Below, one piece after another: positions 1-8,026 of a stretch of 35,441 nt of DNA. Where the stretch lies: NCBI RefSeq assembly GCF_016900315.1, contig NZ_JACSNQ010000021.1:1-35441 (forward strand), read 5' to 3'. Position numbers and translations under genes: made by a program. Under the pieces are notes generated by a model. It made no database searches and had not been told where the DNA came from. It saw only the letters and a program-made list of their open reading frames with translations. The stretch is from Olsenella profusa (GTDB taxonomy: Bacteria; Actinomycetota; Coriobacteriia; Coriobacteriales; Atopobiaceae). The first letter of the stretch is position 1; every line of letters begins with the position of its first letter.

Positions 1-48
1 CCCAGCCCCCCACAACAGTGCGCCCCGCCACCTCCCCAAGCGCGCCAC

Positions 49-90
49 AAAAAACGGCCCGCAACTGCCACGAAGGCGGCTGCGGGCCGT
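49..90 (-). terminator. Rho-independent terminator of the pta-buk-AEC operon
   Basis: On the minus strand a 10-bp G/C-rich stem (arms at 81-90 and 54-63, core CGGCCCGCA/TGCGGGCCG) is followed by six T residues. It lies about 30 bp past the carrier gene's stop codon and is a textbook intrinsic terminator for the leftward operon. The rest of 1-122 shows no gene. Confidence 0.9.
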
Positions 91-122
91 CGTCAACGCC
101 GCGTGGCGAGGATGAAGCCCCG

Positions 123-1058
123 CTACATCGCGACGAGCATCGCCACAAGCGGAATCGTGAGGATCGAGCCTATGATCGAGAGGAACGTGCCCTGCGTCAT
201 GGGCTTGGCGTCCACGCCGTACATGAGGCAGTAGAGGATGCCGTTGGTGGCCACGGGCATGGCCTGCCCAAGCACTACGAGCGAGAGCAGGTACTGGTCG
301 GTCACAAAGCCGCGCAGCACGAGCAGCAGCACCACGGGTACGCCCACCAGGCGCAGCGCCACGGCCACGTAGCTGCGCCAGTTGGAGACCATCTCGCGCA
401 GCGGGTAGTTGGCGAGCGACGAGCCCGAGATGAGCAGCGCCGCGGGGGTGGTGAAGTTGCCGCAGGTGGTGAGGCCGTCGCCGAGGATGCCGAGGTCGTT
501 GATGCCCAGCAGCGCCAGCACGAGCACCGCCACGCTCACGATCAGCACGGGGCTCACGAGCTTCTTGGCGCAGGTGCGCACCACCTCGCCGGCGCCGCCC
601 TCCGGCATGCCCGAGATCATGAGCATGCCGGCGCTGAACACGAAGATGTTCCACGGGATGTTGGCAATCGCGGCCAGCAGTACTGCGTCGGGGCCGAGCA
701 CCGCGGAGAGCACGGGGAAGCCGATCAGGCCCACGTTGCCGTAGGCGGTGATGAAGCTGTAGGAGCCCCGCTCGCCGGCGGGCGCCCCCATGATGCGCGG
801 CGCTACGACGGCGATGACGGTGGCGATCACGTAGCCCACCGCGGAGAGGGCCAGCAGCGTGAGCACCTCGCTGGGGGAGGGGAGCTCACGGGCCGTGATG
901 GAGGCCAAGATCATGCACGGCAGCGTCACGTTGACCACGAGCCCCGAGAGCTTGCTGTCGAACTCGCCGCCCATGAGGCCCAGCTTGTGGGCCACGTACC
1001 CGATGAGGATGGGGATGGCGAGAACCACCATCTGCAGGGCCGTGTCGAGAAAGCTCAT
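123..1058 (-). CDS. AEC (auxin efflux carrier) family transporter
   Basis: A 311-residue, almost entirely hydrophobic protein with about ten predicted membrane segments in the usual two five-helix halves of the AEC family (bacterial members export or exchange organic acids such as malate). The start is the ATG giving MSFLDTALQMVVLAIPI, only 2 nt after the buk stop codon. An in-frame extension further upstream is possible but would run inside buk. Seen: the membrane pattern, a Gly-rich central part (ITAYGNVGLIGFPV) and tight coupling to buk and pta. Inferred: it moves a short-chain organic acid, either the substrate or the product of the Pta/Buk pathway. The true substrate cannot be read from sequence. 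Confidence 0.85.
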   Translation of the reverse strand: MSFLDTALQMVVLAIPILIGYVAHKLGLMGGEFDSKLSGLVVNVTLPCMILASITARELPSPSEVLTLLALSAVGYVIATVIAVVAPRIMGAPAGERGSYSFITAYGNVGLIGFPVLSAVLGPDAVLLAAIANIPWNIFVFSAGMLMISGMPEGGAGEVVRTCAKKLVSPVLIVSVAVLVLALLGINDLGILGDGLTTCGNFTTPAALLISGSSLANYPLREMVSNWRSYVAVALRLVGVPVVLLLVLRGFVTDQYLLSLVVLGQAMPVATNGILYCLMYGVDAKPMTQGTFLSIIGSILTIPLVAMLVAM

Positions 1059-1060
1059 GC

Positions 1061-2188
1061 TTAGGCCTCCACGTCGGCGAAGGCGCCATTCATCGTGAAG
1101 CCGGTCCAGGAGGGCTCGCCGGTGTAGGTCATGACCTCCTCGGTGCCGTCGAGGGCGCGCACGGCGCCGGCGGCCAGGGCCTCCATCTCGAAGTCGCCGC
1201 CGTAGGCCTTGACCGGGGCGATCCAGCCCACGCGCTCCTCGATGTAGGCCACGAACTTGGGGTCGTTGGAGACGCCGCCGGTGAGGACGATGCCGTCCAC
1301 CTTGCCCTTGAGGGCGCACGCGAAGCCGCCGATGTACTTGGCCGTCTGGTAGGCCATGGCCTCGTAGACGAGCTTGGCCCACGCGTCGCCGGCGTCGATG
1401 CGGCGCTCGACCTCCATCGTGTCGTCGGTGCCGAGAAGCCCCTTGAGGCCGCCCGTCTTGCCGATCACGCCGTCGATCTCCTTCTTGTCGTGCTCGCCGG
1501 AGAACGCGAGCGCCACCACGGGCTTGAGGGGCACGTCGCCGGAGCGGTTCGGCGCGAAGGGGCCGGCGCCCTCGAGGACGTCGTTGGTGTCGATCATGCG
1601 GCCGTGCTCGTGGGCCGCCACGGAGAGGCCGCCGCCCACGTGGGCCACCACGACGTTGACCTCGTCGTAGCGCTTGCCGATGGTGGCGGCGTAGCGGATC
1701 GCCACCTCCTTCTGGTTGAGGCAGTGCACGTGGCTCTTGCGATAGACGCCGGGGTAGCCGGTGATGCGGGAGACGTCGGCCAGCTCGTCGGTGTCAGGCT
1801 GGTTGACGGCAAAGGCGGGCTTGCCGGTCTCCTGGGCAAACTGGAACAGGATCGGCGCGCCGAGAATCGCGGGGTGGTTGAAGCCGCTCTTGTAGAGCAC
1901 GTGGTCGCAGACCGTCTCGTCGATGCGGAAGATGCCGCCGACGGTGGGGCCCATGCCGCCGCAGTAGCCGGAGAAGGCGTCGATCGTGTCAAGGGAGACG
2001 CCGGCGGACTCCAGCTCCCGGCGGACGGTGTCGATGCGGTACTGGAGCTGGTCGGCGGCCTGGTCGAACTGCGTGAGCTCGGCCGGGTCGTGGCGGACGT
2101 TGGCCTTCATGACCACGTCGTCGCCCTCGAAGACGGCCACCTTGGTGGAGGTGGAGCCGGGGGAGAGCGTGAGGATGCGGTATGCCAT
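1061..2188 (-). CDS. buk: Butyrate kinase (acyl kinase of the acetate/butyrate kinase superfamily)
   Basis: A 375-residue ASKHA-fold kinase that converts an acyl phosphate plus ADP to the acid plus ATP. The N-terminal phosphate-binding stretch LSPGSTSTKVAVFE, the central VVAHVGGGLSVAAHEHGR followed by EGAGPFAPNRSG, and the late TGGVSNDP and PVKAYGGDFEMEALA blocks are characteristic of butyrate/branched-chain acid kinases; AckA proteins are longer (about 400 residues) and read differently at these places. The start ATG (MAYRILTLSPG) follows GAAAGGAAGT. It lies 145 bp downstream of pta and 2 bp upstream of the carrier gene. The partner gene looks like phosphotransacetylase rather than Ptb, so the physiological acyl group (acetyl, propionyl, butyryl or branched) is open. 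Confidence 0.88.
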   Translation of the reverse strand: MAYRILTLSPGSTSTKVAVFEGDDVVMKANVRHDPAELTQFDQAADQLQYRIDTVRRELESAGVSLDTIDAFSGYCGGMGPTVGGIFRIDETVCDHVLYKSGFNHPAILGAPILFQFAQETGKPAFAVNQPDTDELADVSRITGYPGVYRKSHVHCLNQKEVAIRYAATIGKRYDEVNVVVAHVGGGLSVAAHEHGRMIDTNDVLEGAGPFAPNRSGDVPLKPVVALAFSGEHDKKEIDGVIGKTGGLKGLLGTDDTMEVERRIDAGDAWAKLVYEAMAYQTAKYIGGFACALKGKVDGIVLTGGVSNDPKFVAYIEERVGWIAPVKAYGGDFEMEALAAGAVRALDGTEEVMTYTGEPSWTGFTMNGAFADVEA

Positions 2189-2333
2189 GTGACTTCCTTT
2201 CAACTGGGTTTGCTGGGACTTGGCTGACAACAGGTCAGGGGCCGCGCGACGGGGTAGGGTGCCCGCTGCGCGGCCCCGCGGGGAGCGGCAGGGCGCCGGC
2301 CGGCCAAGGCGCGGCGCCCCGCCAGGAAGAGGG

Positions 2334-3329
2334 CTAGTTGGCGCGGACGAGCAGCATGAGGATGTTGCCCATCATCTCGGAGACCGGCGCCGAGCGGGAG
2401 AAGTCGCAGACCGGCTTGGCGAAGCCCTGGATCACGGGGCCGTAGGCGTCGGCGTGGCCGAAGGTCTGGATGAGCTTGACGCCGATGTTGGCGGCGTGGA
2501 GGTTTGGGAAGATGAGGACGTTGGCGTTGCCGGCAACGTCGCTCTCGCGCTTGACCTTGCGCGCGGCCACCTTGGGGTTGATGGCGGCGTCAAGCTGGAA
2601 CTCGCCGTCGATCTTGAGCTCGGGGCGCTTGCTCCGGGCGATCTCGATGCCCTTGCGGATGACGTCGATCGAGTCGTCCTCGGAGCTGCCGTCGGTGGAG
2701 AAGGAGAGCATCGCCACGCGCGGCTCCCAGCTCAGAAGCGAGCTCACGGTGTCGGCCGAGGCGATGGCGATGTCGGCCAGGGTCTCGGAGTCGGGCAGCA
2801 CGTTGATCGCGCAGTCGCCGATGGCGAGCATCGAGCCCTCGGGGCCTTCGTAGCCGGGGATGTCGGCGATGCCGAGCGAGCTCACCGCGGCGGTGCCGGG
2901 GGCAAAGCCCACGATGGACTGCGCGGCGATGATGACGTCGGCGGTGGTGAGGACGCGGCCGGCGGCGCAGCAGTCGGCCTGGCCGGTCAGCAGCAGGAAC
3001 ATGGCGGCGTTCTCGGCCTTCTTGGCCTTGCGTTGGATGGCCTTCTCGCTGAACTGGTCGGTCACGGCCATGACGGGCTCCACGAGCGAGGCGCGGGCGG
3101 CCTCGTCGGTGTTGTCGAAGTAGGTGGCGCCGGTCAGGTCGATGCCCTCAGAGGCGGCCAGCTCGCCCACCGTCTGCTCGTTGCCGATGATGGTCACGTC
3201 GGCGATGTCGCCCTTGAGCAGGTTCTCGGCGCAGCGCAGGATGTCGGGGCAGTCGCCCTCGGGGAACACGATGTGCTTGTGGGCGGCCTTGGCGCGTGCG
3301 GTCAGGTCGTCGATGAATGCCTGGTTCAT
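2334..3329 (-). CDS. pta: Phosphate acetyltransferase (phosphate acyltransferase)
   Basis: A 331-residue single-domain phosphotransacetylase making acyl phosphate and CoA from acyl-CoA and phosphate. Family blocks include the N-terminal HIVFPEGDCPDILRCA, the RVAMLSFSTDGSS segment, the IDGEFQLDAAI segment, and NVLIFPNLHAANIGVKLI near the C-terminus. The length equals that of short Pta enzymes without the DRTGG regulatory domain. The start is MNQAFIDDLTARAK, preceded by a GGAAAGGAAG-rich ribosome site; an upstream extension through low-complexity KREERKRK residues is rejected because it translates that site. Next in the operon is buk. Substrate preference within the PTA/PTB family cannot be fixed by reading, but the motif set is closer to Pta. 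Confidence 0.88.
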   Translation of the reverse strand: MNQAFIDDLTARAKAAHKHIVFPEGDCPDILRCAENLLKGDIADVTIIGNEQTVGELAASEGIDLTGATYFDNTDEAARASLVEPVMAVTDQFSEKAIQRKAKKAENAAMFLLLTGQADCCAAGRVLTTADVIIAAQSIVGFAPGTAAVSSLGIADIPGYEGPEGSMLAIGDCAINVLPDSETLADIAIASADTVSSLLSWEPRVAMLSFSTDGSSEDDSIDVIRKGIEIARSKRPELKIDGEFQLDAAINPKVAARKVKRESDVAGNANVLIFPNLHAANIGVKLIQTFGHADAYGPVIQGFAKPVCDFSRSAPVSEMMGNILMLLVRAN

Positions 3330-3389
3330 ACTCTTCCTCTTCCTTTCCTCTCTCTTGCCGTGCAAAGGACATCCCCGTTACGGGGCTAC

Positions 3390-4349
3390 CTACATGAAGT
3401 CGGGCTCCTCCGTCGCCTGCGTGCCGAGAAGAACCTCCAGCCCGCCCACGATGACCTCGCGAGCCCGCGCGGCAGCCTCCGCGGGCCGCGCCGCGATCGC
3501 CTCCTCGGTGTTCATCTCCCGGTAGACACGCTCGTTGGCGAAGTCCTCCACGTAGCCGTGGTAGGCGCCCTCGACGTCGGACACGCTCACGTCGACACCC
3601 TCGGCGCGCATGCGGTCGGCGAGCTGGTGGGCCTCGGCGTACATCGCGTCCCCGACGACGGGGTACATGAGGGTGCGCGGCAGGCGCGCAAGCTGGGCGT
3701 CCGTGGCGTAGAGCGGGGAGATCAGCGGGTCACGTACGTCCGCGGTGCCGACGTACCACTCATTGAAGGCGCGCATGAGGTCAAGGGGCAGGTCAATCTC
3801 GCGCCCGCCCTTCTCGGCAGGCTCGGTGGCTGCGTCGAAAAACGGGTAGTGCAGCAAAAGGCCCGCGGGGACCTCCCGCCCCTCGTCTCCCAGCGCGAGC
3901 GCCGAGGCGACGGCGAGCGTGGCCCCGGCGGAGTACCCCATGACGAAGACCGGGCCTGCGCCCATGCCCACCGAGCCCGGGTCGCCGAGCGTGGCGAGAA
4001 GAACGGCGCGCACGTCGTCGAGGGCGGCGGGGAAGGGGTCGTCCGGCGCGAGGCGGTAGTTCACGGAGACGACGCCGATCCCGAACGCCCTTCTCGCCCA
4101 GGCGCAGAGCGCGTCGAGCTTGCGGGCGTCGCCGAGGGCGAAGCCGCCTCCGTGGAGCTCTATGAGGGTGGGGGAGCCGGGCCGGGGCGCGTCGTGCACG
4201 AAGCACTCGACTGCTCCACCGTCTGCCCGGGGAACCTCGAGGCGCCTGCCGCTCACACCTCCCTCGAGGATGACCTCGAGCGTCTCGTCCCTGATGGACT
4301 CGACGAGACGGAGCATCGGGGCTTTGTGCGAACGTGCCAAAAGCACCAC
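3390..4349 (-). CDS. Alpha/beta hydrolase of the HSL / Abhydrolase_3 type
   Basis: About 319 residues, cytoplasmic, no signal peptide. The oxyanion-hole motif HGGGF near residue 68, nucleophile elbow GYSAG near residue 139, a late GDAMYAE acid region and YHGY histidine form the complete hormone-sensitive-lipase-type esterase set. Such enzymes cleave short-chain acyl esters. The start is one of two adjacent GTG codons after AGAGGGG; an internal ATG (MLRLVESI) 11 codons later is the alternative. It precedes pta by 60 bp in the same direction, so it could release an acid feeding the downstream pathway, but this is inference. Its 5' region is shared with the divergent PucR gene. Two copies of the GGCGAGAAG oligomer lie inside it (3993 and 4090). 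Confidence 0.83.
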   Translation of the reverse strand: MVLLARSHKAPMLRLVESIRDETLEVILEGGVSGRRLEVPRADGGAVECFVHDAPRPGSPTLIELHGGGFALGDARKLDALCAWARRAFGIGVVSVNYRLAPDDPFPAALDDVRAVLLATLGDPGSVGMGAGPVFVMGYSAGATLAVASALALGDEGREVPAGLLLHYPFFDAATEPAEKGGREIDLPLDLMRAFNEWYVGTADVRDPLISPLYATDAQLARLPRTLMYPVVGDAMYAEAHQLADRMRAEGVDVSVSDVEGAYHGYVEDFANERVYREMNTEEAIAARPAEAAARAREVIVGGLEVLLGTQATEEPDFM

Positions 4350-4466
4350 ATCCCCTCTGGCGTGTGAAAAGGGCGCGACCGCGCGGCTCGTGTGACAAGA
4401 CCGCCCCCTGAGGGCCCTCGTGGTGAGTGGACGGCACCTTCCGAAGGCCTCTCGGGGCGGAAATGC

Positions 4467-4484
4467 ACAGCTTGAACTAGCTGT
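4467..4484. promoter_or_regulatory. Palindrome in the divergent hydrolase/PucR intergenic region
   Basis: ACAGCT-tgaact-AGCTGT is a perfect 6-bp inverted repeat with a 6-nt spacer, located between two divergent genes and upstream of the candidate PucR promoter. It has the shape of a dimeric regulator's operator; which protein binds is unknown. Confidence 0.4.
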
Positions 4485-4527
4485 CTCTACTTTACGAACC
4501 GCCCGCTGAGCCGCCTATGGCAGCGGA

Positions 4528-4556
4528 TTCAAATAAGGGACGCCCTGGGGTAGGAT
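4528..4556 (+). promoter_or_regulatory. Candidate sigma70-type promoter of the PucR-family gene
   Basis: TTCAAA (4528-4533), a 17-nt spacer and TAGGAT (4551-4556), in an AT-richer patch 36 nt before the start codon. Each hexamer matches four of six consensus bases and the spacing is ideal. A strong ribosome site (AGAGGAGGGG) follows. Confidence 0.5.
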
Positions 4557-4591
4557 ATTTGTGCTGATGCACAAAAGAGGAGGGGAGCCTC

Positions 4592-6166
4592 ATGAGGGTA
4601 CGCACGGTCATTGCCGAGCTGGGCTGCACGGACGCGCGGGCGAAGCACCAGTCCCTGTTTGACGCCGACGTGCTGCTGAGCTCGGGGAGCCGCATGGGCG
4701 GCGGCGAGGGGCTGCCGCGGGTGGCCCTCTGCCCGCTCGCCGAGGCCCGCGTCCTCACGGCCTCGCTCGGGGACCGCGCGGTGGTTCTCGCCTATGCCGG
4801 GACCAAGATCGCGCCCACCCAGTCCTGTCCGGACGACCTCGTGGTGGTGGTCGCCGCCGACTCCCTCGAGGCCATGCGCGCCCGCCTCGAGCGGCTCCCG
4901 CAGCGCGCCGAGCTGTTGAGCGCCCAGTGCCTGTGCGTCTACCGGGCCTTCCAGGAGTCGCGCGACCTACGGGGCTTTGCGAGCCGGGTCCACCGTCTCA
5001 TCGGCAACCCCTTCGTGGTGGTCAACACGGACCGGCGCGTGCTCACCCATGCCGGGCGCTTCCCCGACGACGCCGGGGACGTCAACGAGACCATCGCGAG
5101 CGGGTACCTCGGCCCGGCGGTGGAGCAGCAGCTTGTGAGCGACGGCGTCCTCGACGAGGCGCGCCGCCAGCGCCACGCGGTGGTCACGGAGAACACGCGC
5201 GAGGGGCGGCGCTGGGTCACCTCGATCATGTACTACAAGGGACTCGAGATGGGCCGCCTCGACGTGCTCGAGTGCGAGCGGCAGATCGGCCCGTCAGACG
5301 TCGAGCTCATCGACTACGCAGGCAGCTTCGCGGGGCTCATCGTGGCCCAGTCGGGCTCGGCGGGCGGGCGAGCCGGCGCCGGCTCGTCGGTGCTCTCGGG
5401 GCTGCTCTCCAAGCGCATCACCACCGAGGAGACCATGCGCTCCCAGCTCGCCGCCACCAACATGCCGCTCGACGTGACCTACGTGCTCGTCCTGTGCAAG
5501 GGGCGCCCGGGGCTTGCCGCCGACGACTACCGCTCGCACTTCTCGGAGATGGTCGAGCGCACCCTCAAGGGCGCGCTCTGGGCCGTCCACGAGGGCGAGT
5601 TCGTGGTGATGGTCTCCATCGGGCGCTCGCGTCACCCCGGCTACGACGACTACGCGCGCACGGAGTCCTTCTTCGGGGAAAACCGGCGCCTCTGCGAGAT
5701 GATGCGCAACAACGACGTGCACTTCTTCGTGTCCGAGCCCTTCTCGCAGCTCACCTACGTGCAGGCGCGCTTCATGCAGTGCTCGGAGCTCGCCGACGCG
5801 CTCTCGGATGAGGAGACCCCGCGCGTGGTGCTGTTCTGGCGCTACCGCTACCGCGTGATCGCCAACTCGGTCCAGACGCTCGGCCAGGTGGACATGATGC
5901 TCGACAAGCGCGTGGTGGCCATGTACGAGTACGACCGCGCGCACGGGACCTCCTACTTCGAGACCTCCGTGGTCTCGGTGCTGTTCCCCGGCTCGCCGGG
6001 GCGCGCGGCCGAGGAGCTCTGCGTGCACCGCAACACCTACTTCTACCGCACCTCCAAGGTCAAGGAGCTCTTTGACCTCGACCTCAAGGACGGCGAGGAC
6101 CGGCTGGCGGTGTCGTTTACCGAGCACGTGATGAAGGGCATGACCGGCTTCGTGGACGTCTACTGA
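4592..6166 (+). CDS. PucR/CdaR-type helix-turn-helix transcriptional regulator
   Basis: 524 residues. The C-terminal ~60 residues (FETSVVSVLF... AAEELCVHRNTYFYRTSKVKELFDLDL) are a PucR-family HTH_30 domain: the segment between the helices has the family's hallmark hydrophilic xHRNTxxYR pattern. The middle (about 120-400) is a long sensory region of GGDEF-like/PAS-like character, as in CdaR and PucR proteins. No membrane segment is seen, so the sensor should be cytoplasmic. Start: ATG after AGAGGAGGGG. It stands immediately upstream of, and in the same orientation as, the five-gene redox operon but has its own terminator, so it is the obvious candidate local regulator of that operon. The ligand is unknown, but would logically be the operon's substrate. 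Confidence 0.85.
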   Translation: MRVRTVIAELGCTDARAKHQSLFDADVLLSSGSRMGGGEGLPRVALCPLAEARVLTASLGDRAVVLAYAGTKIAPTQSCPDDLVVVVAADSLEAMRARLERLPQRAELLSAQCLCVYRAFQESRDLRGFASRVHRLIGNPFVVVNTDRRVLTHAGRFPDDAGDVNETIASGYLGPAVEQQLVSDGVLDEARRQRHAVVTENTREGRRWVTSIMYYKGLEMGRLDVLECERQIGPSDVELIDYAGSFAGLIVAQSGSAGGRAGAGSSVLSGLLSKRITTEETMRSQLAATNMPLDVTYVLVLCKGRPGLAADDYRSHFSEMVERTLKGALWAVHEGEFVVMVSIGRSRHPGYDDYARTESFFGENRRLCEMMRNNDVHFFVSEPFSQLTYVQARFMQCSELADALSDEETPRVVLFWRYRYRVIANSVQTLGQVDMMLDKRVVAMYEYDRAHGTSYFETSVVSVLFPGSPGRAAEELCVHRNTYFYRTSKVKELFDLDLKDGEDRLAVSFTEHVMKGMTGFVDVY

Positions 6167-6172
6167 CGTTGC

Positions 6173-6196
6173 GGCCGGCCGCGCGCCGGCCCTTTT
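6173..6196 (+). terminator. Terminator of the PucR-family gene
   Basis: GGCCGG (6173-6178) and CCGGCC (6186-6191) form a short stem followed by CTTTT. It begins 6 nt after the stop codon. A GGCGAGAAG oligomer follows at 6206. Confidence 0.7.
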
Positions 6197-6226
6197 CGAC
6201 CGCTCGGCGAGAAGGACCGGCGTTGC

Positions 6227-6254
6227 TTGACTGAATTCGCGAAACGTCCAAAAT
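6227..6254 (+). promoter_or_regulatory. Candidate promoter of the redox operon
   Basis: TTGACT (6227-6232), a 16-nt spacer, then CAAAAT (6249-6254), within the only AT-rich patch of this intergenic region. It would give a leader RNA of about 190 nt before the first gene, which fits the structured elements downstream. Confidence 0.5.
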
Positions 6255-6289
6255 AGACAGGCAGTGGACAAGGGTCACAGAGCCCGTCG

Positions 6290-6339
6290 TGCGTCTCGTG
6301 GACGCATGGCGGCTTTGCTGTGCCGGGGTCCACTTTTTT
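6290..6339 (+). promoter_or_regulatory. Attenuator-like leader: intrinsic terminator with a competing hairpin
   Basis: GTGGAC (6298-6303) pairs with GTCCAC (6328-6333) and is followed by six T residues (6334-6339), a complete terminator located after the promoter and about 110 nt before the first gene. A second perfect hairpin, TGCGTC (6290-6295) with GACGCA (6301-6306), overlaps the terminator's 5' arm, so the two cannot form together. An additional GTGGAC copy sits at 6264-6269. This is the geometry of transcription attenuation. I recognise no known riboswitch class and no leader peptide. Confidence 0.55.
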
Positions 6340-6368
6340 GTTGCCTCCTCAGCCTGACGCTTGTCCCC

Positions 6369-6420
6369 GCGCCCGAGAGGGCGCACGGAAAGGACCCGTG
6401 GCCGCGGACAAGCCGCGGCC
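6369..6420 (+). promoter_or_regulatory. Two further stem-loops in the redox operon leader
   Basis: GCGCCC-gaga-GGGCGC (6369-6384) is a perfect 6-bp stem capped by a GNRA-type GAGA loop. GGCCGCGG (6400-6407) pairs perfectly with CCGCGGCC (6413-6420). Both lie between the leader terminator and the ribosome site (AGGAGAGGGG) of the first gene. They may stabilise the 5' end or help regulation. Confidence 0.5.
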
Positions 6421-6452
6421 CCAAGACATGAGCCCAGGAGAGGGGACAGGTC

Positions 6453-7409
6453 ATGACAAAGATCGTAGGCGTCTCGTTCGGCACCAAGAACGGCAACAAC
6501 GACACCATCTGCAAGGAGGTGCTGCGCGCCTGCCAGGAGGAGGGCTGCGAGATCGAGTTCATCCGCGCCATGGACCTCAACATCAAGCACTGCACCGGCT
6601 GCATCACCTGCGTCAAGATGCTCATGAGCGGCCGTGGCAACATGTGCATCCACAAGGACGACTTTGACTGGCTGGCCTTTGAGATGTTCCACGCCGACGG
6701 CGTCATCATGGTCGACCCGATCTTCGAGACCGGCGCCTCGGGCCTCTTCCACACGATCATGGACCGCTTCGGGCCCCGCATGGACACCGGCAACAACTTC
6801 ATCTCCACCAAGATCGCCGAGGGCAACATCGCCCAGGGCAAGCCCGGCAAGGTGCCCGACCCCGCGATCATGAGCCCGAAGGTCGTCTCCTACATTGGCA
6901 TCGGCGGCTCCGACTGGGGCACGCACGTCCAGTCCGAGCACCAGATCCAGTCCATGACGCCCGCCTGGAAGGTCATCGACAACGAGTGGGTGCCCTGGTC
7001 CAAGACCGCCCTCATGGATGATAAGCTCATCGAGCGCGCCCACCAGATCGGCGTCAACCTCGCCAACGCCGCCAAGGACATCGAGCACGCCACCTACCAG
7101 GGCGAGCCCGGCGTCTGCCCGCACTGCAACTGCAACGACTTCTACCTGGTCCCCGGCGAGAACCGCGCCATCTGCTGCGTGTGCGGCCTCGAGGGCACCG
7201 TCTCCGTCGAGGACGGCGTCGTGAAGGTCACCTACAAGGACGAGGACCTGCACAAGGCCCACGACACCATCACCGGCAAGGAGATCCACGGCAAGGATAT
7301 CAACGAGAACGAGGGCAAGCTCGCCGAGATGCAGAAGACCGACGCCTATAAGAACCGCGTCGCCTTCTACCGCGACCTCATCCAGCCCACGATGCCCCCG
7401 CGCGACTAG
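6453..7409 (+). CDS. Iron-sulfur flavoprotein (Isf)-like NADPH-dependent FMN reductase family protein with C-terminal zinc ribbon
   Basis: 318 residues. The N-terminal ~200 residues are a flavodoxin-like FMN_red domain (KIVGVSFGTKNGNN phosphate loop). C47, C50, C53 and C65 form a compact C-x2-C-x2-C-x11-C motif like the cluster motif of iron-sulfur flavoproteins, though with a longer last gap than archaeal Isf. Residues 222-245 hold a second Cys-rich knuckle (C222, C225, C227 and C241, C242, C244), best read as a zinc ribbon or rubredoxin-like site. Expected role: cytosolic electron transfer by FMN plus a 4Fe-4S cluster. First gene of the operon, behind AGGAGAGGGG. Whether it delivers electrons to the flavoprotein two genes downstream is inference from context. 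Confidence 0.78.
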   Translation: MTKIVGVSFGTKNGNNDTICKEVLRACQEEGCEIEFIRAMDLNIKHCTGCITCVKMLMSGRGNMCIHKDDFDWLAFEMFHADGVIMVDPIFETGASGLFHTIMDRFGPRMDTGNNFISTKIAEGNIAQGKPGKVPDPAIMSPKVVSYIGIGGSDWGTHVQSEHQIQSMTPAWKVIDNEWVPWSKTALMDDKLIERAHQIGVNLANAAKDIEHATYQGEPGVCPHCNCNDFYLVPGENRAICCVCGLEGTVSVEDGVVKVTYKDEDLHKAHDTITGKEIHGKDINENEGKLAEMQKTDAYKNRVAFYRDLIQPTMPPRD

Positions 7410-7423
7410 CACCGCGACCTTAA

Positions 7424-7449
7424 GGCGCGCGTCCCTCGGGGCGCGCGCC
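7424..7449 (+). other. Intercistronic stem-loop
   Basis: GGCGCGCG (7424-7431) and CGCGCGCC (7442-7449) form a perfect 8-bp stem between the first and second genes of the operon. No T tract follows, so it is more likely an mRNA-stabilising or partial-attenuation hairpin than a full terminator. Confidence 0.5.
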
Positions 7450-7504
7450 GTCTTACGACACGCCCCGCGCGCCCGGCGGCGCGCCCCCAGGAAGGAGTGA
7501 ACAC

Positions 7505-8002
7505 ATGTCCACCGACAAGTACGACGGCCCGCAGCACAAGCCGGGCGTCAAGTTCCTCGTTGTCTTCAACCTCACCGAGAACACGCCCCTCGCCGTCGTC
7601 ATGTCCCTCGCCGCGCCGCTGCTCTCCGGGCAGCCCATCGTGCCGCAGAGCTTCATCCTCAACGTGGTTGTGGCCTTCATCATCGCCACGATCCTGAACC
7701 TCGTCATCCCCGTGCAGAAGCTCTCCCAGGCCGTACCGGCCGCCCTGCATCTCGACCCGCACGGCCTTCCGGGCGTGCTCGTTGGCAACGTCATCCCGGC
7801 GCTGATCTTCGTCATCGTGATCGGCGTGTCGCTCACCGCCATGAACGTAATCCCGCACCTGCCGCCCGAGGCCCCCGCCGCCGCGGCCGTCTTCGGCGAG
7901 TTCATGGCAACGGCGCTGCCGCTCTACGTCCTGTGCTACATCATTTCGCTTATCATGACGCCGATTGCCCTCAAGGCGGGCATGTCGGCCGACCGTCACT
8001 AA
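7505..8002 (+). CDS. Small four-helix membrane protein of the redox operon (unknown function)
   Basis: 165 residues with four hydrophobic segments at about 27-41, 49-69, 91-115 and 134-155, and short polar ends. ATG follows AGGAAGGAGTG. I do not recognise the family with confidence; there are no conserved His pairs that would mark heme ligation and no Cys cluster. It is only 24 nt upstream of the flavoprotein gene, so the two are almost certainly co-translated. It could be a substrate permease, a membrane anchor for the otherwise soluble enzyme, or a quinone-site protein; sequence alone does not decide. Confidence 0.7.
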   Translation: MSTDKYDGPQHKPGVKFLVVFNLTENTPLAVVMSLAAPLLSGQPIVPQSFILNVVVAFIIATILNLVIPVQKLSQAVPAALHLDPHGLPGVLVGNVIPALIFVIVIGVSLTAMNVIPHLPPEAPAAAAVFGEFMATALPLYVLCYIISLIMTPIALKAGMSADRH

Positions 8003-8026
8003 GGCCCCTACAGAAGGAGGTTTCAC

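Noticed and set aside
123-1382. Long form (419 residues) of the AEC carrier
   Set aside because: The extra N-terminus overlaps buk, is Arg/Gly/His-rich and unrelated to the family; the ATG at 1058 gives the normal start.
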